Shown: one piece after another, positions 43,585 to 52,199 of the stretch
Layout of the letters: every line of letters starts with the position of its first letter
How positions within the stretch are numbered: the first letter of the stretch is position 1
From: Glutamicibacter sp. JC586
GTDB taxonomy: Bacteria; Actinomycetota; Actinomycetes; Actinomycetales; Micrococcaceae
Length of the DNA stretch: 64,000 nucleotides
Assembly: GCF_009805585.1 (NCBI RefSeq)
Contig: NZ_VHIN01000009.1
Span: 248,001-312,000, forward strand
Direction of reading: 5' to 3'
The notes under the pieces: generated by a model
Told to the model about the DNA's origin: nothing
The model's database searches: none
The model's input: the letters and a program-made list of their open reading frames with translations, nothing else
Translations under genes and position numbers: made by a program

Positions 43585-44681
43585 TGGGCTACTTTCCATC
43601 CGTTCGTGGTCAATACGTCAATTAATTCATCGCGGCGTCCTGGAATCACCGAGACATCCACCATGCCTACTTGGTGTCCGGCAGAGTGTTCCATCCGCAA
43701 ATCTTCGATGTTGATCTGTGCCTGGCCGATCTCGGTCAGCAACTGGGCGATCTGCCCCGGACGGTCATCGATCACCACCGTGACCAGCGCAAATGCTTGC
43801 GGCGGTGCGCCGTGCTTGCCCGGAATTCGCGCCTTACCGGCGTTGCCTTCACTCATCAGCTGGGACAGGTCCAACAGGGCGCCGGGGCCGTGCGGATCTT
43901 TTAAGGTCGTAATCAGCCGGTCGAGATCTTCTTTCATCCCTTGCAGGATCGGCACCAAAGCTTGCGCGTTGTGCGCAAAGATCTGAATCCACAGCTTCTC
44001 GTCGCTGGCGGCGATGCGCGTGGTATCACGCAACCCGTTGCCGGCTAGGGCCAGCTGGTGCGGCTGCGCGTCCAGTAGGCGCGATGCAATCATCGAGCTG
44101 GCAGCCTGCGGGAAGTGGCTGATGAGGGCCACGGACTGATCGTGCTCGACCACGGACATCCGGTGCATGGTCGCCCCCAGGTCGATGGCCAAGGACTCGG
44201 CCACCTTCACCCGTGAGGCTTGGGCACCATCATGTGCGCAGATCACCCACGGCATCGAGGTGAAAAGCTCACCACGAGCGGCCGCCGGGCCAGATTTTTC
44301 GCGCCCCGCCATGGGATGTGTTCCCACATAGCGTGAGGTTTCACTCTGAGTCAGGCGCGGATCTGCCAGGACGCTGCTCAAGATCGACCCCTTCACGCTG
44401 GCGATATCAACCACCGTAGCGTTGGGGTAATCCAACAGCGCCTGGGCCACTAGGTCGGCGGTGACATCCGGCGGGGCACCGATCACTACCAGCTCGGGGG
44501 CGATGGTGCGCTCTTCGAGCACAACTCCGGCACCAATGTCTTGAGCAACCCCGGCAGCAGTGGGAGAAACATCAACAAGGTACACATTTACGCCTTTGGC
44601 GCGCAGTCCCAATCCCACCGAGGTGCCCAGCAGCCCGGTGCCGATGACCAGCACTGGGCCGGCAAGGTGAGAAGAGGCCAT
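43581..44681 (-). CDS. tyrA: Prephenate dehydrogenase with ACT domain
   Basis: 366 aa. A Rossmann domain has GTGLLGTSVGLGL near residues 14-26; the dehydrogenase body has DIASVKGSIL, GTHPMAGREKSGP near 120-133 and HFPQAASSMIA near 193. The C-terminal ACT domain (residues 295-366, ALVTVVIDDRPGQIAQLLTEIG) binds tyrosine or another effector. It converts prephenate to 4-hydroxyphenylpyruvate for tyrosine. It overlaps cmk by 4 bp and follows rluB by 3 bp, so it is embedded in a ribosome/chromosome operon; this place between rluB and cmk is known in Micrococcaceae-type genomes (recalled, not checked). Confidence 0.92.
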   Translation of the reverse strand: MASSHLAGPVLVIGTGLLGTSVGLGLRAKGVNVYLVDVSPTAAGVAQDIGAGVVLEERTIAPELVVIGAPPDVTADLVAQALLDYPNATVVDIASVKGSILSSVLADPRLTQSETSRYVGTHPMAGREKSGPAAARGELFTSMPWVICAHDGAQASRVKVAESLAIDLGATMHRMSVVEHDQSVALISHFPQAASSMIASRLLDAQPHQLALAGNGLRDTTRIAASDEKLWIQIFAHNAQALVPILQGMKEDLDRLITTLKDPHGPGALLDLSQLMSEGNAGKARIPGKHGAPPQAFALVTVVIDDRPGQIAQLLTEIGQAQINIEDLRMEHSAGHQVGMVDVSVIPGRRDELIDVLTTNGWKVAQ

Positions 44682-44684
44682 AAA

Positions 44685-45782
44685 TTACATCCCCACCATG
44701 GCCATGAGGTGTCCGATTTCCTGGTTACCCAGGGAGCGGATGGTGCCCTGCTTCTGGTCACCAAGCAGGATCGGTCCCACTGCGACGCGCACCAGGCGCT
44801 GCACCGGGTGACCTACTGCGTCAAACATGCGGCGCACAATGCGGTTACGACCCGAGTGCAGGGTCACTTCAACCATGACGTTCTTCGGAGTGGTGGCGAT
44901 GATTTTCAGGTCATCTACCTTGATCCAGCCGTCTTCGAGCTTGATGCCTTCGCGTAGCTGGTTGCTCACGGCGCGTGGCAGTGGGCCGGGGATCTGCACC
45001 AAGTAGGTTTTTGGCACCTCGTATTTTGGGTGCTGCAAACGGTTGGCCAGCTCGCCGTCGTTGGTCAGGATCAAGACGCCTTCGGTCTTGTAGTCCAGAC
45101 GTCCAACGTGGAAGAGGCGCTGTGCGTGATGCTCGTTCTTGAAGTAATCGGCGATGGTACGACGACCCTCTGGGTCATCCATCGTGCTCATCACATGCTT
45201 CGGCTTGTTAAAGACGTAGTAGCGGTTGGTCTGGTTGACCTGGATGCGCATACCATCAACGTGGATGGAATCCTTGGCAGGGTCAACTCGGGCGCCGAGC
45301 TCTACGACCAGTTGTCCGTTAACTTCAACGCGACCTTCAGTGATCATTTCCTCACAAACGCGGCGCGATGCTACACCGGCGTTGGCCATGGCCTTTTGCA
45401 GACGGATACCGTCTTGTGACTCGCCGTGTTCCATGCGGTTTGCTTGGCTTTCGGCGCGAGCCTGAGCGCGGGCGCGCTGGGTGGGGCGGGCGTAGTTGTT
45501 CGGTACCGAGTTGCCGAAGCGTTCCTTACCGAAGGCACGCTCGGAGTTCTTACGTGGGGCCGAGGTATTGCGCTTGGCCGAGTTAGACCGGGCGGAGTTC
45601 GATTGAGGCGAATCCGACTTGGCCGAGTTTGATCGAGCCGATGATTTGCCGGAGGAAGACTTGTCGTAAGGCTTGTCGCCGAAGGACTTGCCGCCCTGCT
45701 TGCCGCGGCCGCCTGCTGGCTTGCCGCCGAAGTTTGAATTGTTGCCGCGTGGTGTGCGGCCGGAGGATGATCCCCTGCTCAT
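44685..45782 (-). CDS. rluB: Pseudouridine synthase RluB/RsuA family with low-complexity N-terminal extension
   Basis: 365 aa. Residues 1-115 are a Ser/Asn/Lys/Arg/Gly-rich disordered extension containing imperfect copies of SARSNSAK near residues 47-70. Residues 123-180 form an S4 RNA-binding domain (RLQKAMANAGVASRRVCEEMI). The catalytic domain follows with GRLDYKTEGVLIL near 216-228; its Asp is the nucleophile that makes pseudouridine in 23S rRNA. HSGRNRIVRRMF near 301 closes the active site. The DNA of the extension shows matching degenerate repeats. It lies between scpB (100 bp) and tyrA (3 bp). Confidence 0.92.
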   Translation of the reverse strand: MSRGSSSGRTPRGNNSNFGGKPAGGRGKQGGKSFGDKPYDKSSSGKSSARSNSAKSDSPQSNSARSNSAKRNTSAPRKNSERAFGKERFGNSVPNNYARPTQRARAQARAESQANRMEHGESQDGIRLQKAMANAGVASRRVCEEMITEGRVEVNGQLVVELGARVDPAKDSIHVDGMRIQVNQTNRYYVFNKPKHVMSTMDDPEGRRTIADYFKNEHHAQRLFHVGRLDYKTEGVLILTNDGELANRLQHPKYEVPKTYLVQIPGPLPRAVSNQLREGIKLEDGWIKVDDLKIIATTPKNVMVEVTLHSGRNRIVRRMFDAVGHPVQRLVRVAVGPILLGDQKQGTIRSLGNQEIGHLMAMVGM

Positions 45783-45882
45783 GCTTGCCTGTGTCCCTTG
45801 CTAGTACGTTTCGCTGCGCGGTCCCGTCGTTTGGGGGCATCACGCGTTCTTGGTCCGGTGCAACTGCCTTTCTGGCAGCAAC

Positions 45883-46473
45883 TTAGTCGTCGTAGGTTGC
45901 CGAATCGAGCGATTCTAGATCGGCCACCCCAGGAAGATACGGGGATAGCGCAGGCAACTCATCTAGCGAGCCCAATCCCAGTCGTTCCAGGAAGTATTCG
46001 GTGGTTTGGTAGAGCGTTGCCCCACCGTCTCCAGATTCCGGATACTCCGTGATCAATCCGCGAGTGAGCAATGTGCGCACCACAGAATCGACGTTCACAC
46101 CTCGAATCGCCGAGATACGTCCACGCGAAACAGGCTGTCGGTATGCAATGACAGCCAGTGTTTCCAAGGCGGCCTGCGACAAGCGCGCGCTCTGCCCATC
46201 GAGCACAAAGCTGGAGACGAAATCGGCGTAATCGCTACGCGTATAGAAACGCCACCCGGAGGCGACACGACGCAGTTCAAATCCGCGCGGGCGATCCTTT
46301 CCATCATACTCGGTCGCCAACTTCTCCAAAGTCTGGGCAATCCGCTCTACCGGGACGTCGAAGATTTGGGCCAAACGCGCCGAACTGACGGGGATATCAG
46401 CCACCATCAGCACCGCTTCAAGACCCGATTCGAGCCCTCCTGGTAGCTGATCAATGGGTGCAATCTCACTCAT
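45883..46473 (-). CDS. scpB: Segregation and condensation protein ScpB
   Basis: A 196-aa kleisin-interacting element of two winged helices. The core LEAVLMVADIPVSSARLAQIFD near residues 18-39 and RLSQAALETLAVIAYRQPVSRGRISAIRGVNVDSVVRTLLTRGLI near 98-142 are diagnostic. With ScpA it loads and modulates the SMC condensin that compacts and separates chromosomes. The start overlaps the scpA stop by 8 bp. No SMC gene is in the window. Confidence 0.95.
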   Translation of the reverse strand: MSEIAPIDQLPGGLESGLEAVLMVADIPVSSARLAQIFDVPVERIAQTLEKLATEYDGKDRPRGFELRRVASGWRFYTRSDYADFVSSFVLDGQSARLSQAALETLAVIAYRQPVSRGRISAIRGVNVDSVVRTLLTRGLITEYPESGDGGATLYQTTEYFLERLGLGSLDELPALSPYLPGVADLESLDSATYDD

Positions 46474-47365
46474 GATTCACCTCACCCGCGCTCCCCTCGT
46501 ACTCGTCTTGCACCGAGAGCGCATCAAATGTGGATTCTTGAACCAAACTGATGCGCAACGGACCCAGCGGATCAACCTGTTCAAAGCAGATAGCTCGTTG
46601 TCTAAACATTTCCAACAATGCCAGAAAACGTACAACTACCACCAGATGGGCCGAAGCATCGGCCACCAATTCCCGAAAATCTAGTGGACCGCGGGCGTTA
46701 AGCAGTGCGGTGATCGACTCCGCTTCTTCGGCGATGGTGACGTTGGCCCCATGCAGGTGCCCGACCCCTACCTCGGTGGCCGGCTCGGGTTTGGGTGCCA
46801 GTGCAGATGCGGCCAGAGCAGCCAAAGCATCCGGACCGATGGTGAAAATTAGTTCCGGTAACAACGAGGCGAATTCCGGCTCTAGGGACACCTCGCGCGG
46901 ATACCGCGAGCCTTCACTTTGGTATCGATCCCCCAAGAACTGGGCCGCTTGCTTAAACGCCTTGTACTGCAAGAGCCGAGCAAAGAGCAGATCACGGGCT
47001 TCAAGCAGTTCAAAGTCTTCTTCATCGGCCATCTCACCACGAGGCAGTAAGCGGGCTGCTTTCAGGTCCAGCAAAGTGGAAGCAACGACCAAAAATTCGG
47101 TGGTTTCATCCAGCACCTTCATCCCGTCATTTCCTTCGGCGACACTGGCTTGTAGCTCTCGAAGGTAGGCGATGAATTCATCGGTCACCTGCGCCAATGC
47201 CACCTCGGTGATATCCAGTTCGCGCTGGGTGATCAAGTGAAGCAAAACATCAAAGGGCCCATTAAAATTTTGCAGGGCAAGGCGAAAACCGCCAGACGAT
47301 TCCTGCGCAGTATCAACTGGCGGTGTGGAATCGTTGGCGGTTTGCTCGGTGAGCGTGTTGCTCAT
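46466..47365 (-). CDS. scpA: Segregation and condensation protein ScpA
   Basis: 299 aa from the ATG at 47363-47365, overlapping the parA stop as TAATG; the longer frame to 47386 starts inside parA. It is a kleisin: FNGPFDVLLHLITQRELDITEVAL near residues 33-56, VVASTLLDLKAARLLP near 92-107 and the C-terminal winged helix VVVRFLALLEMFRQRAICFEQ near 242-262. It bridges the SMC heads. The 20-residue N-terminal extension before the family start is hydrophilic and poorly conserved. Confidence 0.95.
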   Translation of the reverse strand: MSNTLTEQTANDSTPPVDTAQESSGGFRLALQNFNGPFDVLLHLITQRELDITEVALAQVTDEFIAYLRELQASVAEGNDGMKVLDETTEFLVVASTLLDLKAARLLPRGEMADEEDFELLEARDLLFARLLQYKAFKQAAQFLGDRYQSEGSRYPREVSLEPEFASLLPELIFTIGPDALAALAASALAPKPEPATEVGVGHLHGANVTIAEEAESITALLNARGPLDFRELVADASAHLVVVVRFLALLEMFRQRAICFEQVDPLGPLRISLVQESTFDALSVQDEYEGSAGEVNHE

Positions 47366-48261
47366 TACGGGGCGCCACCACGCCAAATCAGTTCTCGTGC
47401 AAGATTGCGATAGGCCTCGGCACCGGGGTGGTTGGCCGCGTAACTGGTAATTGGTTCGGCTGCCACGTTGGCATCGGCAAATTTAATGGTTCGCTTGATC
47501 ACCGTTTCGAAGAGTTTGTCCCCAAAAGCCTCGTCCAGACGGGTAATGACCTCACGGCTGTGCAGGGTACGCGCGTCATACATGGTGGCCACAACACCGT
47601 CCAGTTCCAGTACCTGGTTCAACCGGTCCTTGACCTTATCTATGGTCTCCATCAGCAATGCTACGGCGCGCAGTGCGAAGAACTCTGCGGTCAGCGGGAT
47701 GATCACACCGTGTGCGGCGGTTAGTGCGTTGACGGTGAGCAAGCCCAGGGATGGCTGGCAGTCGATCAACACTACGTCGTAGTCGTCGATCACGTTGCGC
47801 AATGCCCGCTCTAGCACCTGCTCGCGAGCGACCTCGTTGACCAGCTGAACCTCGGCTGCGGACAGGTCGATATTTGCCGGCAACAGGTCAATGTTTTCAA
47901 CCTCGGTCTTTAAGATCGCGTCGGTGATCTTCACCTGACGATCCATCAGCACGTTGTAAACGGTGATGTCCATTTCGTGCGGGTTGGTGCCAAAACCGGC
48001 AGATAGTGCACCCTGCGGGTCAAAATCCACCAACAGCACTTTGCGTCCATACTCGGCGAGCGCGGCAGCCAAGTTGATGGTGGAGGTAGTTTTACCCACG
48101 CCACCCTTCTGGTTGACCATGGCGATCACACGGGCCGGCCCGTGCGAAGGCAACGGAGCTGGCACCGGGAAATCTGTTAACGGCTTACCGGTCGGTCCCA
48201 CCGGGCGGGGCTCCTTGAGCATCCCTGCGCCACGGTGCTTGCTTCCCTGTTCCTCGCTCAC
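47365..48261 (-). CDS. parA: ParA-family chromosome-partition-type ATPase
   Basis: 298 aa. After 40 hydrophilic, Pro-rich residues comes the ATPase core ARVIAMVNQKGGVGKTTSTINLAAAL, then LLVDFDPQGALSAGFG and VLIDCQPSLGLLTVNAL. The Walker motifs are intact. It is the Rv1708-type ParA fixed ahead of scpA-scpB in Actinobacteria and is distinct from the origin-proximal parA that pairs with parB. It overlaps scpA by one base. Its job is probably linked to condensin function; this is inferred from the coupling. Confidence 0.9.
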   Translation of the reverse strand: MSEEQGSKHRGAGMLKEPRPVGPTGKPLTDFPVPAPLPSHGPARVIAMVNQKGGVGKTTSTINLAAALAEYGRKVLLVDFDPQGALSAGFGTNPHEMDITVYNVLMDRQVKITDAILKTEVENIDLLPANIDLSAAEVQLVNEVAREQVLERALRNVIDDYDVVLIDCQPSLGLLTVNALTAAHGVIIPLTAEFFALRAVALLMETIDKVKDRLNQVLELDGVVATMYDARTLHSREVITRLDEAFGDKLFETVIKRTIKFADANVAAEPITSYAANHPGAEAYRNLARELIWRGGAP

Positions 48262-48444
48262 GATGGGTTAACCACACTTCCCGTTCGATCTACCTAATTC
48301 TTTGAGCTGTAAGCTCTTCTCAAGGTTATCGGTCTGAGCATTGGAACTGGGCGTTTTAGGTTTCTTTACGGCGAGCCTTTACCTTGAACCTTAACTCAAA
48401 TGTTGTAAGCAAGCTGAACGTGATCTACGCTGGTTACCCCGCTG
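48262..48444. other. Promoter region of the parA-scpA-scpB operon
   Basis: 183 bp upstream of parA and downstream of the deaminase gene. It is AT-richer than its surroundings, with no hairpin terminator or strong hexamer pair recognised. It marks the left border of the accessory segment that separates parA from xerD. Confidence 0.35.
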
Positions 48445-48885
48445 CTAGGCTTGCTCCGCGGCCCAGTCGAATCCCAGGGGCAGTAGCTCTCGAATTCCTA
48501 CGGTGCGGGCCCCGAGAGGGGTATCGACAATCACGCGTAGTTGCGCGAAGGTATCGGCCATGATTTGCCGGCAACGACCGCAAGGATTTTTGATTCCTCG
48601 CCCTTCATTGCCTACAGCAACGATCACCTGCGGGTCACGTCCACCGGCACTTCGAGCACTAGCTAATGCCACCAACTCTGCACAGGGCCCACCGGTGAAA
48701 TGGTAAAAGTTGACCCCTGCATACATGGTGCCGTTGCCATCGAGCACTGCAGCTCCCATGGTGTGCACCCCATCGCCACCAATGGGAGCATCGGTGGCTT
48801 CATCGATGGTTTTTCGGGCAAGTTCCACTAACTCCCGCTCGGCCATATTCAAAACTCTGCCTCGATGTCCCTGCAGTTCGTCCAT
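48445..48885 (-). CDS. Cytidine-deaminase-fold protein, blasticidin-S-deaminase-like
   Basis: 146 aa with the zinc deaminase motifs GGPCAELVALASA near residues 64-76 (Cys ligand and catalytic Glu in CAE) and NPCGRCRQ near 99-106 (two Cys ligands). Beyond the shared fold, several blocks match the fungal/bacterial blasticidin S deaminases more closely than housekeeping Cdd: GVNFYHFTGGPCAELV, VAVGNEGRGI and a closing VGIRELLPLGF. Such enzymes inactivate the nucleoside antibiotic blasticidin S by deamination. The comparison is from memory of the family; an ordinary cytidine deaminase remains possible. It stands alone between parA and dctA. Confidence 0.8.
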   Translation of the reverse strand: MDELQGHRGRVLNMAERELVELARKTIDEATDAPIGGDGVHTMGAAVLDGNGTMYAGVNFYHFTGGPCAELVALASARSAGGRDPQVIVAVGNEGRGIKNPCGRCRQIMADTFAQLRVIVDTPLGARTVGIRELLPLGFDWAAEQA

Positions 48886-48942
48886 GGCAACAGGCTAGCG
48901 CAGAGCCCGTCGATATACCGTGCAGCACCGATCGTGAGCGTT

Positions 48943-48985
48943 AAAAGGCCATCACCGCCAGGTAGTTGAACCCTGACGGTGATGA
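48943..48985 (-). terminator. Terminator of dctA
   Basis: A stem ATCACCG(C)CAGG / CCTG(A)CGGTGAT, followed on the minus strand by GGCCTTTTAAC, 23 bp past the dctA stop. Confidence 0.78.
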
Positions 48986-49007
48986 CTTAGTAGATCAGTA
49001 CTGTGCC

Positions 49008-50306
49008 TTAGTGGCCTTCAACACTGGTCTCATCAAACGGACGTGCACCGGAGAGAACTTCCTTGGCCTGATTCAGGTCGATCTCCTTGGTCCACTTGCC
49101 GATCAGCAAGGTCGCCACAGCGTTACCAGTGAAGTTGGTCAATGCGCGGGCCTCGGACATGAACTTGTCGATGCCAACGATCACGCCCATACCATCAAGC
49201 AGTTCTGGGCGATGCGCCTGCAGGCCAGCGGCCAAGGTGGCCAGGCCTGCACCGGTTACCCCGGCAGCACCCTTGGAAGCAATGATCATGAAGACCAATA
49301 GGCCAATCTGCTCACCGAGGTTCATTGGCATGCCCATAGCGGTAGATACAAACAGGGCGGACATGGTCAGGTAGATCGCGGTGCCGTCAAGGTTGAACGA
49401 GTAACCGGTGGGAACGGTGATACCAACAACTGGCTTGGAGACGCCAGCGTGTTCCATCTTGGCGATCAGGCGCGGCAGTGCGGACTCGGAGGAAGAGGTC
49501 GAGAAGATCAGCAGGTACTCGCGAGCCAGGTACTTGAGTAGCAAGAAGATATTCAGGCCGGTTACCACGCGCAGGATCGTACCCAAAACGATGACGATGA
49601 ATAGTGCACAGGTCAGGTAGAACGCGCCCATCAGAATCGCCATTGAACCAATGGCAGCCCAGCCGGTGGCACCAACCACTGCAGCAATCGCGCCGAAGGC
49701 CCCAAGTGGAGCAATCCACATGATCATCATCATGATACGGAAGACAACTTTCTGGATGTGCTGGATACCCACCAGCACCGGTTCGCCAGCCTTGCCCATA
49801 CCCTGCAGCGCAAAACCGACCAGCAATGCCACGACCAAGGTCGGAAGCACTGGTAAATCGCCAGGAATCAGCGACATTAAGAAGTCAACGGTGGCGTTGG
49901 AATCGGAGCCGCTGGCAGCTTCGTAAGGCTTGAGCTGCAGGCCTTCACCTGGGTGAATCAGGTTGCCCACGAGCAGGCCAATGGCCAGCGCGAAGGTCGA
50001 CATAGTTACGAAATACAGTAGCGCGAGTCCACCGACTTTACCAACGGTGGCAGCCTTAGCTACCGAGCCAATACCCAAAACGATGGTACAGAAAATGACT
50101 GGAGCAATGATCATCTTGATCAAAGCAACAAACGCGGTACCAATTGGCTTCAGCGCCTTACCAAGGTCAGGAGCGATCAGGCCGATCGCTGCGCCAAGTA
50201 TGACCGCAGCAATGACCATAATGTAGAGCCAATGAGTTTTGTCTTTTTTCTTTGGTGCGACCGGGGCCTGATGGCCGTCTGGGGTTTTGTCGTCGGTGAG
50301 CGTCAT
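49008..50306 (-). CDS. dctA: C4-dicarboxylate:cation symporter DctA
   Basis: A 432-aa membrane transporter of the SDF/DAACS family importing succinate, fumarate and malate with protons or sodium. The conserved serine-rich hairpin tip FSTSSSESALPRL is near residues 268-280, VGITVPTGYSFNLDGTAIYLTM near 293-314 and the substrate-binding DxxxxxxR/TNFTGN region near 395. Eight helices and two re-entrant loops are consistent with the hydropathy. A Lys-rich cytoplasmic N-terminus precedes helix 1. It diverges from a DcuS-like sensor gene across 179 bp, so it is its likely target. Confidence 0.93.
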   Translation of the reverse strand: MTLTDDKTPDGHQAPVAPKKKDKTHWLYIMVIAAVILGAAIGLIAPDLGKALKPIGTAFVALIKMIIAPVIFCTIVLGIGSVAKAATVGKVGGLALLYFVTMSTFALAIGLLVGNLIHPGEGLQLKPYEAASGSDSNATVDFLMSLIPGDLPVLPTLVVALLVGFALQGMGKAGEPVLVGIQHIQKVVFRIMMMIMWIAPLGAFGAIAAVVGATGWAAIGSMAILMGAFYLTCALFIVIVLGTILRVVTGLNIFLLLKYLAREYLLIFSTSSSESALPRLIAKMEHAGVSKPVVGITVPTGYSFNLDGTAIYLTMSALFVSTAMGMPMNLGEQIGLLVFMIIASKGAAGVTGAGLATLAAGLQAHRPELLDGMGVIVGIDKFMSEARALTNFTGNAVATLLIGKWTKEIDLNQAKEVLSGARPFDETSVEGH

Positions 50307-50485
50307 GTGGTTTGTCCTACCCTAACTTTGCGCACGTAACGGCCTGAAGCGTCGTTGCCAAGCCGGTATTACGTAGAATCGTTCTGTTCCATGTTGCGCG
50401 CCAAAGTGATCTGCATCTCTATTGCGTTCATATTGGTCACGCACTGGCACCAAGAAGTAGGACCACGCACGAAAGGCAGAGCAAC
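50307..50485. promoter_or_regulatory. Divergent dctA / sensor-kinase promoter region
   Basis: 179 bp between dctA (minus) and the sensor kinase gene (plus). This is where the response regulator would be expected to act. A GAAAGGCAGAGCAAC ribosome site precedes the kinase GTG. No clear palindrome was found. Confidence 0.4.
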
Positions 50486-52183
50486 GTGACAGATCACTTC
50501 ACCGACCTGTCGTTGCCTCAGCAGATGAGCAACGATGCCATCCCCACCCCACTACGTCGTCGCGGGTGGTCCTTTGCGCTGCTGATTTTTGCGGCTCAAA
50601 TGCTCGTGGTCATCCTCGTTGTCATCGGCATGGCCGTGGCTACTTACCAGCAACAAGCCCGCGTCATCCTTGATGACAAACAGGCGACCGTTGCCACGAT
50701 TTCGATCACCTTGGCCAATGATCCTTTCGTCTCCAACGCGCTGGCGGGAAAGAACCCCAGTGAAGAATTACAGCCCTACACCAACAAGATTTTGGACCGT
50801 GGGCAGGGCGTGGATTTCATCTCGATCATGACCCCCGACACGGTGCGCGTCACTCACCCCAATAAACAACGCATCGGCCAGAAATACGCCGGCTCCACCG
50901 AGCAGGCATTGCATGGACAAACCTATAACGAGGTGGCGCTGGGCACTTTGGGTCAATCGGTGCGTACCATCGCTCCGGTGTACCACGATGGAAAACTGGT
51001 AGGTATGGTCGCTACGGGCATCACCCTAGAGAACCTGCAAACCATATACCGCGGCGAGCTGCCACAAATCCTGCTGACCTGCGCCCTCGCACTGCTCTTG
51101 GCCGGCTTTACCTCATGGTCATTCTCCCGCTACGTCAACCAAGCCACCTTGGGCTTTGGCCCTCACGGGTTGCGCCGACTCTATGCCTTCTACTTCTCCG
51201 CCCTACATTCGGTCCGCGAAGGACTAATACTGCTTGATCGACGACATCGCATCGTCCTGTACAACCAAGAGGCCGTGCGCCTACTGGACCTGCCCGAACA
51301 AGCCCCGGGATCCGGTCTTGATCCGAACCAGATTCCGCTGCCCGAGACCCTGCGCACCCTCATGACTACCGGGCGCACCTGCAAGGATGAAATTCATTTG
51401 GGCGCACGTACAGTACTTTCCATTTCTCAGGGACCAGCACGACTGACCACCACTCGTTTACCCGGCCACTCGCGAGCCCCATTGCGCTGGTTTGGTATGC
51501 AACCGCTCACCGGAACGGTATTGACCCTGCGCGATTTGACCGAGGTTCAGGAACTCGCCGGTGAGGTGCAATCGCTGAAGACCTTCTCCACCGCCCTGCG
51601 AGCGCAAACCCACGAACACGCCAACCGTCTGCATACCATCGCCTCGCTGATCGAAAACGGTCAAAGCGATCGAGCGTTGGCCTTCGCGGTGGACGATCGA
51701 GCGCACTCACAAAAACTGACCGACGCGATCGTGAATTCCATCGATGATGCCTACCTTTCCAGTCTGTTGGTTGCCAAATCCGCCCAAGCACACGAACGAG
51801 GCCTCAAACTCGATATCACCGCCCATGGAGTCATTCCACCCGACGCCTTCGCCGCCAGTGACATGGTCACCATCGTGGGAAACCTGTTAGATAATGCGAT
51901 GGACGTTTCGGTGGGTACCGCCGAAGCCACCGTCTGGGTGGAAGTCACCGCCGATAAGCACGAGCTGATCATTTCGGTGGCCGACTCGGGTCCCGGAATC
52001 GAACCGGAATTCCTGAATCAGCTCCTACAATTTGGCGTGAGCACCAAAATCGGCTCGCAACCGCGCGGACTGGGTCTGGCGCTGGTACAGCAAGCGGTAC
52101 TGCGACTAGATGGCACAATGAATGTTGACAATGATGCCGGGGCGATCTTCACCGTGACCCTGCCGCTGGCCCACAGCAACTAG
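50486..52183 (+). CDS. Sensor histidine kinase of the CitA/DcuS family
   Basis: 565 aa. A membrane helix at residues 29-52, an extracytoplasmic sensor domain of the PAS-like CitA/DcuS type (53-193, with VTHPNKQRIGQKYAGSTEQAL and VRTIAPVYHDGKLVGMVATG), a second helix at 195-215, a cytoplasmic PAS (230-345), then the kinase: RAQTHEHANRLHTIASL near 373-389 with the phosphorylated His, NLLDNAMDVS near 468, DSGPGIEP near 498 and GLGLALVQQAV near 526. These sensors bind citrate or C4-dicarboxylates outside the cell. The start is the GTG at 50486, with GAAAGG upstream. The partner regulator follows after 16 bp. Confidence 0.9.
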   Translation: MTDHFTDLSLPQQMSNDAIPTPLRRRGWSFALLIFAAQMLVVILVVIGMAVATYQQQARVILDDKQATVATISITLANDPFVSNALAGKNPSEELQPYTNKILDRGQGVDFISIMTPDTVRVTHPNKQRIGQKYAGSTEQALHGQTYNEVALGTLGQSVRTIAPVYHDGKLVGMVATGITLENLQTIYRGELPQILLTCALALLLAGFTSWSFSRYVNQATLGFGPHGLRRLYAFYFSALHSVREGLILLDRRHRIVLYNQEAVRLLDLPEQAPGSGLDPNQIPLPETLRTLMTTGRTCKDEIHLGARTVLSISQGPARLTTTRLPGHSRAPLRWFGMQPLTGTVLTLRDLTEVQELAGEVQSLKTFSTALRAQTHEHANRLHTIASLIENGQSDRALAFAVDDRAHSQKLTDAIVNSIDDAYLSSLLVAKSAQAHERGLKLDITAHGVIPPDAFAASDMVTIVGNLLDNAMDVSVGTAEATVWVEVTADKHELIISVADSGPGIEPEFLNQLLQFGVSTKIGSQPRGLGLALVQQAVLRLDGTMNVDNDAGAIFTVTLPLAHSN

Positions 52184-52199
52184 CTCAGGAGTTTTCTCA

